DNA from: Rotaria socialis
Taxonomy: Eukaryota > Rotifera > Eurotatoria > Philodinida > Philodinidae
DNA: 64,000 nucleotides
Reading direction: 5' to 3'
NCBI GenBank assembly: GCA_905331475.1
Contig: CAJNYU010001127.1
Span: forward strand, 644,207-708,206
The notes under the pieces were generated by a model, which did no database searches, was not told where the DNA came from, and was given only the letters and a program-made list of their open reading frames with translations. Below, in pieces: positions 54,049-64,000 of this stretch. The translations under genes and the position numbers were made by a program. The stretch's first letter is position 1; each line of letters begins with the position of its first letter.

Positions 54049-55307
54049 ACGAACTCTGGTTATTTAGATTACAGAAATCGCCTATTATTGAAACAACCTA
54101 CGAATTCATTCTGCCAAAAAAATGAGAAAGTCTACTATCAATTATCAAACTTCCGACGATTTCAAACAAAAATCATGTTCCAAACACAACACAGGACAGT
54201 GATCCAAAAAAGAATAAGATATCGTATCAATCATTACTGACATATGAACGACGGCTCATGTAGCATCATTCATATAACTACTAGCTATCGAGGCACTCAC
54301 GTCATGAAAAGTAACTGTTGTAATCTTCTAAACTTGTCAAAACTGAAATTTACAGTAAAATATTTAAACTGATTCGACAACCAAAAACGAAGCCAGACAA
54401 GGATACATATCAAGAAAGATATATAAAATCACCGAATCATAAAGCAAGAATTCACTGATTACACCTGACGTAATTAAACATTCGAATAGTTATCAGATCT
54501 CTAACTATCTGATTAGACCATAAAGTCAGGTCGAAAGGTGTCATGATTGCTTATAAAACACAGCCTCACATCAGTTTAGTTAGATTCCCCAAACTGTGTT
54601 GCCTTCAATAAACACTAATTTCTTTGCATATTCAATTTTTGAATTATGAATGTTATTCTCCGATCTTATCCATATCAAAATGAATAGAATCTCATAAGAT
54701 GCTTACGCAAGAGACGAAAAAAGAAAATAATACATATGTAACACTAATATTGTAAGGGGAAAGTGATATGCGCAAGAAAAAAAGAGCTGATCGAGGGTGA
54801 CGAATATTAACCATCCTTCTGCTTAATGATATAAAAATAGTAGAAATTATGCATGTTTTTTTTTGTTCTTCTCGTATTTCACTGAAATACTTAGATAGCA
54901 ATTGAATACAAAAAATGACGCATAAATAATGAATAATATTTGTCTTACAAAAATCATTAACAGAGAGAGAGAAGAGAATATCTCACATATTGTCACAAAA
55001 GTGAATGCGCAAACCGAAGGGAAAGAAAATTGGAAAAAAACAGCAGTACGAAGCATGACGTTGTTATTTTTTGCTTCTCGTACGTTGGACGTCATCGCTA
55101 GTTAGGTTTTCGCTCGTTTTTTGTCTTCCTTATTTTTGCCTTATTATTTTCAATAGGAACCACGTGAGGTTCGTCTTTCGTTGTCAACAGAAAATGTTAA
55201 GTATTGTACTAAGAGAAAAAATAAAAATAGAAAGAATATTATTTAATTAAGTGACAAGTAGTTATTCCCAATTATCGATCAACCACCAACCTATCATATT
55301 AAGCAAT

Positions 55308-58300
55308 ATGGATGAACAAAATTCAAAAGTCTCAGTGAAAGTAGCATCAACACAGTATGATAGCATCCAGTCACGGCCACTTATCACTCAAGCTTTCTCC
55401 TTGGTGTGGTTGGATGGTAATATTGACCGAACCGCAGAACGTTATCGAAATACATTGGTATATCTGCAGAACTTAGCGAACGATGTCTATACATTCACGC
55501 AGCTGGATGAATGTATCGACTTTGTCACAGAAGTCGATGATAGAAACGTATTCCTCATTCTATCAGATACTATTGGCAAAGAAATATTGTCCCTCATTCA
55601 TGATATTCGTAATCTGCAAAGTATTTACATTTTTGGCGAGCACGAAGTTCAACACGACGATTGGAACAATAGTTGGAACAAAATAAAGGGCAAATATGTC
55701 GAAATCGTACCCATTTTCGAAGCACTAAAAAAGAGCATCAGACAATTTAATCAAGATGACATTTCACTAAGCTTGATCAATATAAAGGAAGAAGATTCCA
55801 GACAAAATCTCGATCAACTGGAACCTTCGTTTATGTATATTCAAATATTCAAAGAAGTTCTCTTTGAAACCGACCGTACGGAACTAAACAAGGAAGATTT
55901 TGTTCGATTTTGGCGGAATGAATCTAAGAATAATAGCATAACGTTGAAGATCATCGATGAGTTTGAACGTGATTATTGTCTACAATCAACAATTTGGTGG
56001 TATACTCGCCAAACTGCCATCTATGAGATGCTGAACTGGTCTCTTCGGAAACTAGATTCAAGAATAATGATGAAAATGGGCTTCTTTATTCGTGATCTTC
56101 ATTACCAAATTGTAGAATTACACAAGCAACAAGTAAAAAATTATCAGATAGACCCTCTTATTGTTTACCGAGGACAAGGTTTGTCCACCAGTGATTTCGA
56201 GAAACTTCAGAAAAATCAAGGAGGTTTGATGTCTTTTAATAACTTTTTATCAACCAGTAAAGATCAAGACACTTCCCGTGTTTTTGCCGAATCCAATTCA
56301 TCCAGAAGCCATACAGTAGGGGTCCTTTTCCAGATTTCCGTTCATCTCATGGCATTCTCTACTCCTTTTGCCTCAGTTAAGGATCTGAGCAATTTCAATT
56401 CAGAAGAAGAGATTCTCTTCTCCATGCACACTGTTTTTCGTGTCGGCGAAATCAAACAGGAATTCGCTGGTAGTCCTGTGTGGACAATACAATTAACTCT
56501 CACCGACAATAATAATCCACAGCTTGCTGCTATCACTCAATGCTTGCGAGAGGAGACTCAAGGATCCACAGGTTGGTATCGGCTTGGTAAACTGATGAAC
56601 AAACTTGGTCACTTCAATCAAGCTGAAGAGCTCTACAATGAATTACTCAATGGTGCTCCCAATGACAACGATAGAGCACATATCTATCACATGCTTGGAA
56701 TGCTAAAATTTCAGCAAGGTGAATATAAAGAAGCAGCTTTATTTTACGAAAAGTCTCTCGAAGTCGAGCGAAAAACTCTCCCACAAGACCATTCATCATT
56801 AGCCACTACATACAGTAACATTGGTGGGTTGTATGGCACCATAGGTGATTACTCAAAAGCACTCGAATATTACAATAAAGCACATAAAATCCAAGAAACA
56901 GTTTTGTCACCGAATCCTTCCGATTTGGCCTACTCCTACAACAACATAGCTCTAGTCTATCAATACATGGGTGATAATTCGAATGCAATTGAATTTTACA
57001 ACAAAGCACATAAAATCAAAGAGACATCTCTGCCACTGAATCATCCCTCATTGGCTACTTCCTATAGCAACATTGGTACACTGTATAACAACACGGGCGA
57101 TTACACGAAAGCGCTTGAATATTGCACTAAATCTCTGAAGATAAGAGAAATAACTCTGCCTTCAGATCATCCCTTATTGGCTATTTCATACAACAACATT
57201 GGCCAAGTGTATGAAAAAAAGGGTAATTACTCAACGGCACTTGAATTTTACATGAAATCACATAAAATCCTTGAGATAGCTGTACCTGAGAATCATCCCC
57301 ATTTGGCTACCTCATACAGCAGCATTGGTGGAGCATATGACAGCATGGGTAATTATTCGAAAGCACTTGAATTTTACAACAAAGCGCATCAAATTCAACA
57401 AACAGCTTTGCCTTCAAACCATCCTACTTTGGCTCTCTCCTACAACAATATAGGTTTAGTATATCACACCATGGGAGATTATTCCAAAGCGCTTGAATTT
57501 TATAACGAATCGCTTAAAATAAGAGAAACAACTCTGCCTCCGAATCATTCAGATTTGTCCTCTTCTTACAACAATATCGGTGGAGCGTATGACAACATGG
57601 GTGATTATTCAAAAGCACTTGAATTTTACAACAAATCACTTAAGATAAAAGAAAAATCTGAGCCTCTGAATCATCCAGATTTGGCGCTCGCTTACAACAA
57701 TATCGGTGGAGTGTATAACAACATGTGTGATTACTCCAATGCACTTCAATTTTACAACAAATCACTGAAAATACGAGAAATAGCTCTATCACCAAATCAG
57801 CCCGATTTGGCTTTATCTTATAACAACATCGGTACAGTGTATTACAACGTAGGTAATTACTCAGAAGCACTCGAATTTTACAACAAAGCCCGTAAAATCT
57901 TCGAAATATCTTTGCTTCCGCATCATCCCTTATTGGCTACGTCATACAACAACATCGGGAAAGTGTATGGTAGTATGGGTGCTTACTCGAAAGCCCTTGA
58001 ATTTCACCAGGAGTCGCTTAAGATAAAAGAAAAAATGCTGCCTTCGAGTCATCCTCATTTGGTTGCTTCCTATAATAACATTGGTGCAGTGTATGACAGT
58101 ATGGGTGATTACTCCAGAGCCCTTGAATTTTACAAGAAGTCGCTTAAGATAGCAAAAGCAGCTCTATCGCCGAACTATCGTGATTTGATTATTTCATATG
58201 ACAGCATCGGTCTAGTGTACAACAACATGGGTGATTACCTGAAAGGTCTTGAATTTTACAACGAATCACTGAAGATAAGCGAAATAAAGCTACCTCCAAA

Positions 58301-58985
58301 TCATCCAGATTTAGCTAGATTATACGGTATTATCGGCGTACAGTATAGCAATATAGGTGATTACTCGAAAGCACTCATATATTTGGAAAAAGATCTAGAA
58401 ATTAAGAAAAAAATACTTCAAGATGGAGATGCAGATTTTTCTTTCACTTATACTTGGTGTGGAAGAGTTTATCGCAGTTTGAAAAGTTATTCTAAGGCAC
58501 TAGAATGTTTCACCAAGGGTCTGGAAATAGATGAAAAAACATTATCCGATAGGCATCCAGATTTGGGTATATCATATAGTAATATTGGCGATACACATAG
58601 ATTAATGGGTGATTATGAGAAAGCATTATCGTTTCATGAAAAAGCGTTAAGTATTCAAGAAAGTGTGGCATGTAATCCTCTCCATTGTGCTACAACATAT
58701 ATAAATTTAGGTGAAACTTATCGTGAAATAAAAGATTATTCAACAGCATTATCATATTATCAAAAAGGATTAGAAATTCGTGAAAATAAACTATCAAAAA
58801 ATCATCCTAATGTGGCTGTCGCATATCACAATATGGCGAAATTATATTTAGCTACTGGACAATATAATATGGCCATGAAAAATGTTCAACAAGCATTAGA
58901 GATTGGACAAGAGAAATTACCTACATCTCATCCTCATCTATTAGAATATAGAGAAACGTTTGAACAAATTCAAAGAAATATGTAG
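55308..58985 (+). CDS. Arginine ADP-ribosyltransferase (ART) domain fused to 19 TPR repeats
   Basis: A single exon of 1,225 residues from the ATG at 55308; the open frame extends upstream without an ATG, so an upstream exon is possible. The N-terminal region (about residues 30-180) is an alpha/beta-like domain of unknown function common in such proteins. The ART domain follows with the R-S-ExE triad: R288 (VYRGQG), S315 (FLSTSKD) and E366-x-E368, indicating NAD:arginine mono-ADP-ribosyl transfer. From about residue 418 there are 19 TPR units, period 42 residues, consensus SYNNIGxVYxxMGDYSKALEFYNKSLKI, kinesin-light-chain-like. No signal peptide, so it is likely intracellular; TPRs probably bind partners. 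This architecture is abundant in bdelloids. AATAAA at 59126. Confidence 0.92.
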   Translation: MDEQNSKVSVKVASTQYDSIQSRPLITQAFSLVWLDGNIDRTAERYRNTLVYLQNLANDVYTFTQLDECIDFVTEVDDRNVFLILSDTIGKEILSLIHDIRNLQSIYIFGEHEVQHDDWNNSWNKIKGKYVEIVPIFEALKKSIRQFNQDDISLSLINIKEEDSRQNLDQLEPSFMYIQIFKEVLFETDRTELNKEDFVRFWRNESKNNSITLKIIDEFERDYCLQSTIWWYTRQTAIYEMLNWSLRKLDSRIMMKMGFFIRDLHYQIVELHKQQVKNYQIDPLIVYRGQGLSTSDFEKLQKNQGGLMSFNNFLSTSKDQDTSRVFAESNSSRSHTVGVLFQISVHLMAFSTPFASVKDLSNFNSEEEILFSMHTVFRVGEIKQEFAGSPVWTIQLTLTDNNNPQLAAITQCLREETQGSTGWYRLGKLMNKLGHFNQAEELYNELLNGAPNDNDRAHIYHMLGMLKFQQGEYKEAALFYEKSLEVERKTLPQDHSSLATTYSNIGGLYGTIGDYSKALEYYNKAHKIQETVLSPNPSDLAYSYNNIALVYQYMGDNSNAIEFYNKAHKIKETSLPLNHPSLATSYSNIGTLYNNTGDYTKALEYCTKSLKIREITLPSDHPLLAISYNNIGQVYEKKGNYSTALEFYMKSHKILEIAVPENHPHLATSYSSIGGAYDSMGNYSKALEFYNKAHQIQQTALPSNHPTLALSYNNIGLVYHTMGDYSKALEFYNESLKIRETTLPPNHSDLSSSYNNIGGAYDNMGDYSKALEFYNKSLKIKEKSEPLNHPDLALAYNNIGGVYNNMCDYSNALQFYNKSLKIREIALSPNQPDLALSYNNIGTVYYNVGNYSEALEFYNKARKIFEISLLPHHPLLATSYNNIGKVYGSMGAYSKALEFHQESLKIKEKMLPSSHPHLVASYNNIGAVYDSMGDYSRALEFYKKSLKIAKAALSPNYRDLIISYDSIGLVYNNMGDYLKGLEFYNESLKISEIKLPPNHPDLARLYGIIGVQYSNIGDYSKALIYLEKDLEIKKKILQDGDADFSFTYTWCGRVYRSLKSYSKALECFTKGLEIDEKTLSDRHPDLGISYSNIGDTHRLMGDYEKALSFHEKALSIQESVACNPLHCATTYINLGETYREIKDYSTALSYYQKGLEIRENKLSKNHPNVAVAYHNMAKLYLATGQYNMAMKNVQQALEIGQEKLPTSHPHLLEYRETFEQIQRNM

Positions 58986-60438
58986 ATTTTATTGAGAGTC
59001 TTGATGTATCAAAGGAAGAGCAGGACATATACTGTTAAGATTCGTATGAAAATTTGAGTAGCGTATATATGGAGACTTGATGTAATAGTTGTCAACAAAG
59101 CAGAGATTTTAAATATCAAAATTACAATAAATTAGTACAAATTTATATTTCGAATTATGTGCTAATATTTTTCTCAATCGGAACAGCACCAATCTGATTG
59201 GTTGTTGATAAGTTTATGCATTTCTGATTACGGCTAATTGATCAATATACATATTTATTTAGCACTAGTTACATTTCATACTAGAGCTATGGATAGAATA
59301 CCAGGAATGATGAGAAAATTGGATATTTTCACTTTTATGTTTCCTATTACGAAAACATGGCCGTTTAGACTCTGGCATCACCATAAGCAATATGTTATGT
59401 ATTGCTTGTGAACTTAAATTACCGATAGAATTGCAGTAGTGCTACATATGCTGATATGTGACGAAAAGAACCGATTGATTTCACTAAATCATCATGGAAT
59501 GTATAATCACCTCATATACGTAGAATAAAAGCATAATCTTGAAACAAATTTTCATCATTCTCATGAACACCGATATTGAACATGAAAACGTCTAAAATGC
59601 CTCTTTTTCTTCTTTATCAAAAAGAAAACACCCAATAATCCTGTTCTTGGTTCTATATAAATAAATAAAATAGTCATTCTGTCAATAGTATTCGTCGTCA
59701 TAAAAGAAATTTCACAGTGTGCACAAGTATATTCTTCACAACGAATATTAATCAAAACTGTATCTTATTTTGCTTATAATGAGGACAACCTCGAGAGAAA
59801 CAAGAGTAAAACTGAAAATTACTAGGTGTATCTCTAATCGCGAGAACCCAATATTTAATCAAATAATCGTCGGTGATGGGTCTTATACGTTAAACCTGCT
59901 AATTCATTTTCATGTTTGACATTGTTATTGCAGGTTCTATTATATATCAATCACTTGAGGGTGTGGTTGTGGGCGTGCACGTTTTCTAGTTTTCTAGCCT
60001 TGTACACCCCCACACTCACGCCCAAACTTTTCGGAAAACTGCTTCCGGAATTCGATGGAAAATCGCCGAATCAGACTGTTTCCCGCCGTACGTATTTGAC
60101 CTGGGTACCAATGCTTAATCGTTCTGATTTGTAGAATGCGTATATTTGTCGCAACTTTGTCCTGCATAACTTCTGGGTTTATTTTTCTTTGCCTGGCACA
60201 CATGCATGGTTCATGCTGTTCATACGGAGAACACATCTTATCATTATTATGCTTTGTTTCTGAAATGGTTTACCTGATATAAAAAAATATTCAACAATTT
60301 TTTCAGAATGTTTCTCATCTTCAAAAGCACATTTCAATCTCACGAACTGTGTCTCTTTATTGTCTATAATTATGGTTTTCACATAAAAAAAATTAAACGG
60401 ATACTAAAACAGACGCACATACGCAATCGTCAAACGGC
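58986..60438. other. Intergenic between convergent genes
   Basis: No gene supported. It includes a G-rich hairpin and a GC-rich patch at 60020-60100. Confidence 0.5.
59958..60023. repeat. TGTGGG-type inverted repeat (hairpin) 5
   Basis: GGGTGTGGTTGTGGGCGTG at about 59958-59976 and CACCCCCACACTCACGCC at about 60005-60023. A GC-rich stretch with TTTTCGGAAAACTGCTTCCG follows. Confidence 0.7.
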
Positions 60439-61912
60439 CTATTTTGGTCCCCACCAGTGTGAAGACGGCAAGTTACTTGGATGCACATCACTCACTCGAA
60501 TCATAATGCCATAGCACACAATATCCTGTGTAATATACTCATCCTTGCTGTTCGACCCTGGAATGAGCCATTCCAGTTCTTCGTTTGTAAAGTTAGCGTC
60601 AATCAGCTTCTGCCCATGATATAATGTTTCTTTATGCACATTGTCTTTAGTGACCAGACGTGGATTAACACGACATTGGAAGACAAGTTGGCAGTATTTA
60701 CTAGTGATGCCAGATTTTTGCCAAATACTGCTGTAGCGAGGGTGTGCAGAGTATTCGATGCTCGGCGATACATAGACGGAAGGACGCTTTAAATAGCAGC
60801 CGCTCGTACTCACTTTCAAGCTCGACTCAAGAATGGCCGCAGCAATGGTGCCCTTTGTACCGTGATAAGCTATGTGCCATGAGCTCCATCGTTGATCGAA
60901 TTCCGCTTCGTTATCAGTCACTTTCAAAGCATATCGTTTCCAACCTGCAACATATATTTCGCTTCTAGAATTGAGTTCTTTTTTATTAGAGAATCTCTAG
61001 TAGAGATTCGCTATAAATAAAACTGATTAGAATGAAGGTGAAATTAAGAAAGAAAAAGCAATCTCAGTGGCCTCCCCTAGTCGTTGATAGGGGAGGTACT
61101 TTAACCTTAATAAAAGTGCTGTAAAAATGAAAGAGAATTTTTAGCTCTTTATGTGCAATTTTATGTTGTTTTTAGAGTAACTTTAACTTTTAAAGTTTAA
61201 AGTTAAAGTGCCACCCCTAGTCCTTTACAGTCTCTCCACAAGACAAATAATTTGACAGTCGAATTTTTTTCTGATTGTGTCAGAATGGAATAGAATTTTG
61301 CCAGTAGTTTCTGAAAACCAATCAAACTCAACATGGAAATTTGCAAGAAGCCTTCCGAAAAATGTCAACAGTATCCGGTTTGAATGACGTCTTCAGGGGC
61401 AATATTTTATTATTCCTACCTTTTGGGCAATAGTATGGTTTGCCGCCTCGATCGATAGCGCCTGACCAGAACGTGCCGCCGGGTTTGCCACTTGCACTAG
61501 CATATACGCGATTCCATTTCGGATTCATCACCTCTGTCCCGAAATGTCCCAATGTGATTGAACGAATTGAATTTTGGAATTTTGATTTAAGTTTGCCTAT
61601 AAGCGTATCAGACGAATAATTATCAACCCTATTACTCATGAGTTCTTTCGTCACTGTTTCACCATGAGGTGGATGCACCAATGTGTGGACAACGTACATG
61701 GCTTTATTATTATCATCATTTTCTTGCACAACTTTAATCACTTGAAACTTATTCGTCGATTGATCAATGTGGAAGTGATCACACACCAGCGAGTAGAATT
61801 GTTTTTGGCCGACAGGCATTCGAATACTATCATTTTCGGAATTTAATGATTTATCGATGTTCCAGAAGGAGAGAGTCATTGACAAAGGATTATCTTTGAA
61901 TAGAGAGTTCAT
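60439..61912 (-). CDS. Conserved protein of unknown function, possibly distantly ART/PARP-like
   Basis: Two minus-strand exons (61912-61420 and 60944-60439) join in phase to 332 residues, linking CPK to GWKRYALKV. The first half has PVGQKQFYSLVCDHFHID and GGTFWSGAIDRGGKPYYCP. The second half has WHIAYHGTKGTIAAAILES (from residue 187), YVSPSIEYSAHPRY and LVFQCRVNPRLV, then NFTNEELEWLIPG and a closing IVCYGIMIRVSD. The order His-Gly-Thr, then Tyr-containing SIEYS, then a Glu-rich segment recalls the H-Y-E layout of PARP-like ADP-ribosyltransferases, but this is a weak pattern match. Family not recognised with certainty. The 475-nt intron holds a small hAT-like element. Confidence 0.72.
61088..61219. 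mobile_element. Miniature hAT-like element (132 bp) in an intron
   Basis: Left end TAGGGGAGGTACTTTAAC; right end reverse-complemented TAGGGGTGGCACTTTAAC. Flanking octamers GTCGTTGA (61080-61087) and GTCCTTTA (61220-61227) match at 6 of 8 positions. An AAAGTTTAAAGTTAAAGT-type palindrome lies inside. Just outside the left end, CCTCCCCTA mirrors the terminus. Confidence 0.6.
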
Positions 61913-62181
61913 GATCCAAGTAGTAATATCTTGAATTCGCTACCGAAGAAGGTTTCGACACTACATTTCTGTAGTAGAAAACGAACATGTTTGAATACAA
62001 GTGTTTGAATACTATGTAGTCATGACTAACCTAGGTCAAAAAAGTCTTCTTACAAACTAGTCATACATACTGCTCGCACTTCATTGGTTATTTTTATCCC
62101 TTTTGCACACCAACTGATAGAGCACTGATAGAGTGTTCATTGTATGTAAAATATATTATCAAGTACGTTGTTTTCCTCTAA

Positions 62182-62532
62182 ATGGCACGTATCAATCGAG
62201 AACAATTGCAAAAGCGGATTGTACAACACTACATAAACATAGCAAACAAAAAAAGACGAATTAAAATAAAGCATTTTTTACAAGAAAAAATTCCTCGTCA
62301 AACCACATATAGTATCATTAACAAGTACGAAGATTCTGCCTATGTTGGTGACAAACCAAGATCTGGTCGTCCAAAGAAATTGTCTCGTGGAAAATTAACA
62401 AAACTCAAACGTCTTGTTAATAAAAAAACTTCTTCGAAAATCCGGATTATTTCGGATTGCCACCTTAAAAATCCGATTAATACACTAAAAAATCCAAGTT
62501 TTCCAAAAAAATCGGATGATAATCGATTATAA
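62182..62532 (+). pseudogene. Tc1/mariner-type transposase, N-terminal HTH fragment
   Basis: About 85 residues of a two-helix DNA-binding region ending in GDKPRSGRPKKLSRGKLTKL, the typical linker between the paired-like HTH and the catalytic domain of Tc1/mariner transposases. After about 62420 similarity stops, and the rest of the frame is AT-rich filler. No DDE/D catalytic region follows. A stretch CCTAGGTCAAAAAAGTCTTC at about 62030 may be the left terminal repeat. The fragment appears truncated or interrupted by the AT-rich block at 62440-62720. Confidence 0.65.
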
Positions 62533-64000
62533 TCTCACAATCAGATGTAAAATTAATCTACTCAATCGATTATGAACGATTACTCTGCACAACAGTTGAT
62601 TATAACCAGCAAATCCACTAATAATCGATCAATCGATTATAATTTCCAATAAAATTCAATCGGCCAGAGGATTATCATCCGGTTAATAGTAATTGTTAAA
62701 GCAGCAATCGAATTTTAATCTGAAATATAATCTAAATCCATATCATCGATTGAAATCTTCAATCCGATGGAATCCATTGATTGATTATCATGTCGTTATT
62801 CTCGATTATTTCGACTTCAATTTGATTTTCATCCTAAATAGAATTGAAATCTCCACAATGAATTGAAACCTTGGGTTAATTCGAAATGAGTGAATAATTA
62901 TTATGTGAGCAGTGCTTAAATATTTTTACTTCAATTTGGTTTCTATCTCGAATGTTATTCTAATTTTAACAATGAATTTAGGTGTTCAATGAAATATATT
63001 GATTGTCTTATTGCTAGTATCTATAAGGCTGACCATTTTATGAGTATCTTTCATATCTGATGTCGAATTCGAATGTTTATAATGAATTAATGTAGTTAGT
63101 TTTTCGCGACGGGCTTCCATTGGTCAGAAAATAGGTCCACCCCAGAGTCAAAAGCTGTAATGCTAGATTTTTTATTTCAACTCCGAGCTATATACTGATG
63201 ACATTTTGTTATAGGTTATCGAGGTGGACGATTGCGAATCCGGCATCATGGATTGCGCCCTGGTATCGGACAGTTGAATGATGGTTGTTTTCAATCGGCT
63301 TTCTGCTGTAAAATTGCATTGGATTTCGATCGTCGGGTGCCAACCCTGCTTCCAATCAGATGCTATTGTGGGATTGATCGACCCGGGGGTAGTGAATATA
63401 GTGTTAACGACCGTTTACGGTCATGGTAATCTTCCTCCTGAGTGGAATGCCACGTAGGTATGCTGTAGTTCTTGACGGTGTCAGGCCGGATACAGATAGT
63501 TTCGTTAAATAGTCCGTCGCGGATATGGTAGCTTCCTGAGTGAGTTCATTGCTTATGTAGTTGTTTCCTGGTGTATCCGATCAAGTGGATTTTGTTGTGA
63601 AGCTTTGGATCCGGTACGGTGATTTCCGGTCCGGAATCCTGCTTCCATTTCCCTGGTGCTCTCCGGCGGTTCCGGAAGGAAGCACTCGGTATTTTAGTGG
63701 AATTAGCGGGAAAAAAGACCGTTTCCTTTCGTTTCCTGCAGGATCCGGACGCCGGAATCATTGTCCTTTGACAGCAACTCTTGATGTCCAATCTATGAAA
63801 GTAGCTCTATTTTCTCTGGTAACCCTTGAATCCCACGGTTCCAGAAATAGTCAAAGTTCACAAGGTAGTAAGTTTCTAATCACTAAATCCGACTGTTCTT
63901 CCGAACTCTCAATGTTTGACCTTTGAATCTGATTCAAAATTCTCGGTTAAATTTTAATCGTATGGCTCCGTAAAAATCTTAGTTTCAGAAGGCAGAAAGT
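62533..64000. other. Repeat-like tail of the window
   Basis: 62440-62720 is unusually rich in AATCGATTAT-type palindromes. 63100-63800 is more GC-rich than the rest (CCGGAATCC, TCCGGCGGTTCCGG). Open frames at 63232-63429 and 63546-63926 have no recognisable domain. Probably remains of mobile elements; unassigned. Confidence 0.45.

Larger units (their letters stand above)
51399..55307. other. Intergenic, repeat-containing
   Basis: No gene supported in 3.9 kb. It holds two G-rich hairpins and the second copy of a dispersed repeat (below). Short frames at 52202-52390, 53354-53581 and 54692-55095 have no domain. The region just before 55308 is purine-rich. Confidence 0.5.

Noticed and set aside
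55251..55307. Upstream extension of the ART-TPR frame to a GTG
   Set aside because: GTG start is not expected in a eukaryote; the first ATG at 55308 is used.

Overview
The window looks like metazoan nuclear DNA, most likely from a bdelloid rotifer (a Rotaria- or Adineta-like genome). It is AT-rich. Most introns that can be placed are about 50-65 nt with GT...AG borders, a few are long. There is a clear animal PAX6 and DDX41. Alongside these sit families that are frequent in bdelloids: an ADP-ribosyltransferase/TPR protein, a phage-tail-collar protein, a secreted beta-lactamase-fold protein and Thr-linked carbohydrate-binding-like exons. Genus-level assignment is inference.

Left part (about 4-42 kb): a gene-dense run, all on the + strand. 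In order: a KH plus dsRBD-like protein (3954-5493); an AUR1-type PAP2 membrane phosphotransferase (7605-11918); a RAB11FIP3/4-type EF-hand/coiled-coil Rab11 effector with two alternative Rab11-binding 3' exons (15328-19739); a beta-trefoil-like protein (20450-21631); an unrecognised basic protein (21871-24319); an RNF38/RNF44-type RING-H2 ligase (26049-27625); a chimeric protein joining a paired-domain RED subdomain to a RING-H2 finger (28613-30313); DDX41 (30521-35578, with an assembly gap in an intron); and PAX6 (38636-41336). The RED-RING gene lies between a RING gene of the same architecture and PAX6, and its RED exon ends at the same intron position and phase as that of PAX6. It is the best candidate here for something undescribed.

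Right part (about 42-64 kb): an accessory-looking compartment. It holds a Thr-rich mini-exon/carbohydrate-binding-like gene, a minus-strand serine beta-lactamase-like secreted protein, a degraded tail-collar gene with a frameshift and a nonsense codon, a 1,225-residue ART-TPR protein with 19 TPR units, a two-exon gene of unknown function with a possible ART-like region, and a truncated Tc1/mariner-type transposase. Several non-autonomous elements can be delimited by terminal inverted repeats and target duplications: hAT-like ones with about 8-bp near-matching duplications, and one with TTAA. Short G-rich/C-rich inverted tracts resembling the bdelloid telomere unit TGTGGG recur between 46.8 and 60 kb. 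The first 1.6 kb of the window is also a nested hAT-like foldback element.

Exon borders were read by eye from splice consensus, frame and phase. For genes given as one span, the introns are described in the text.
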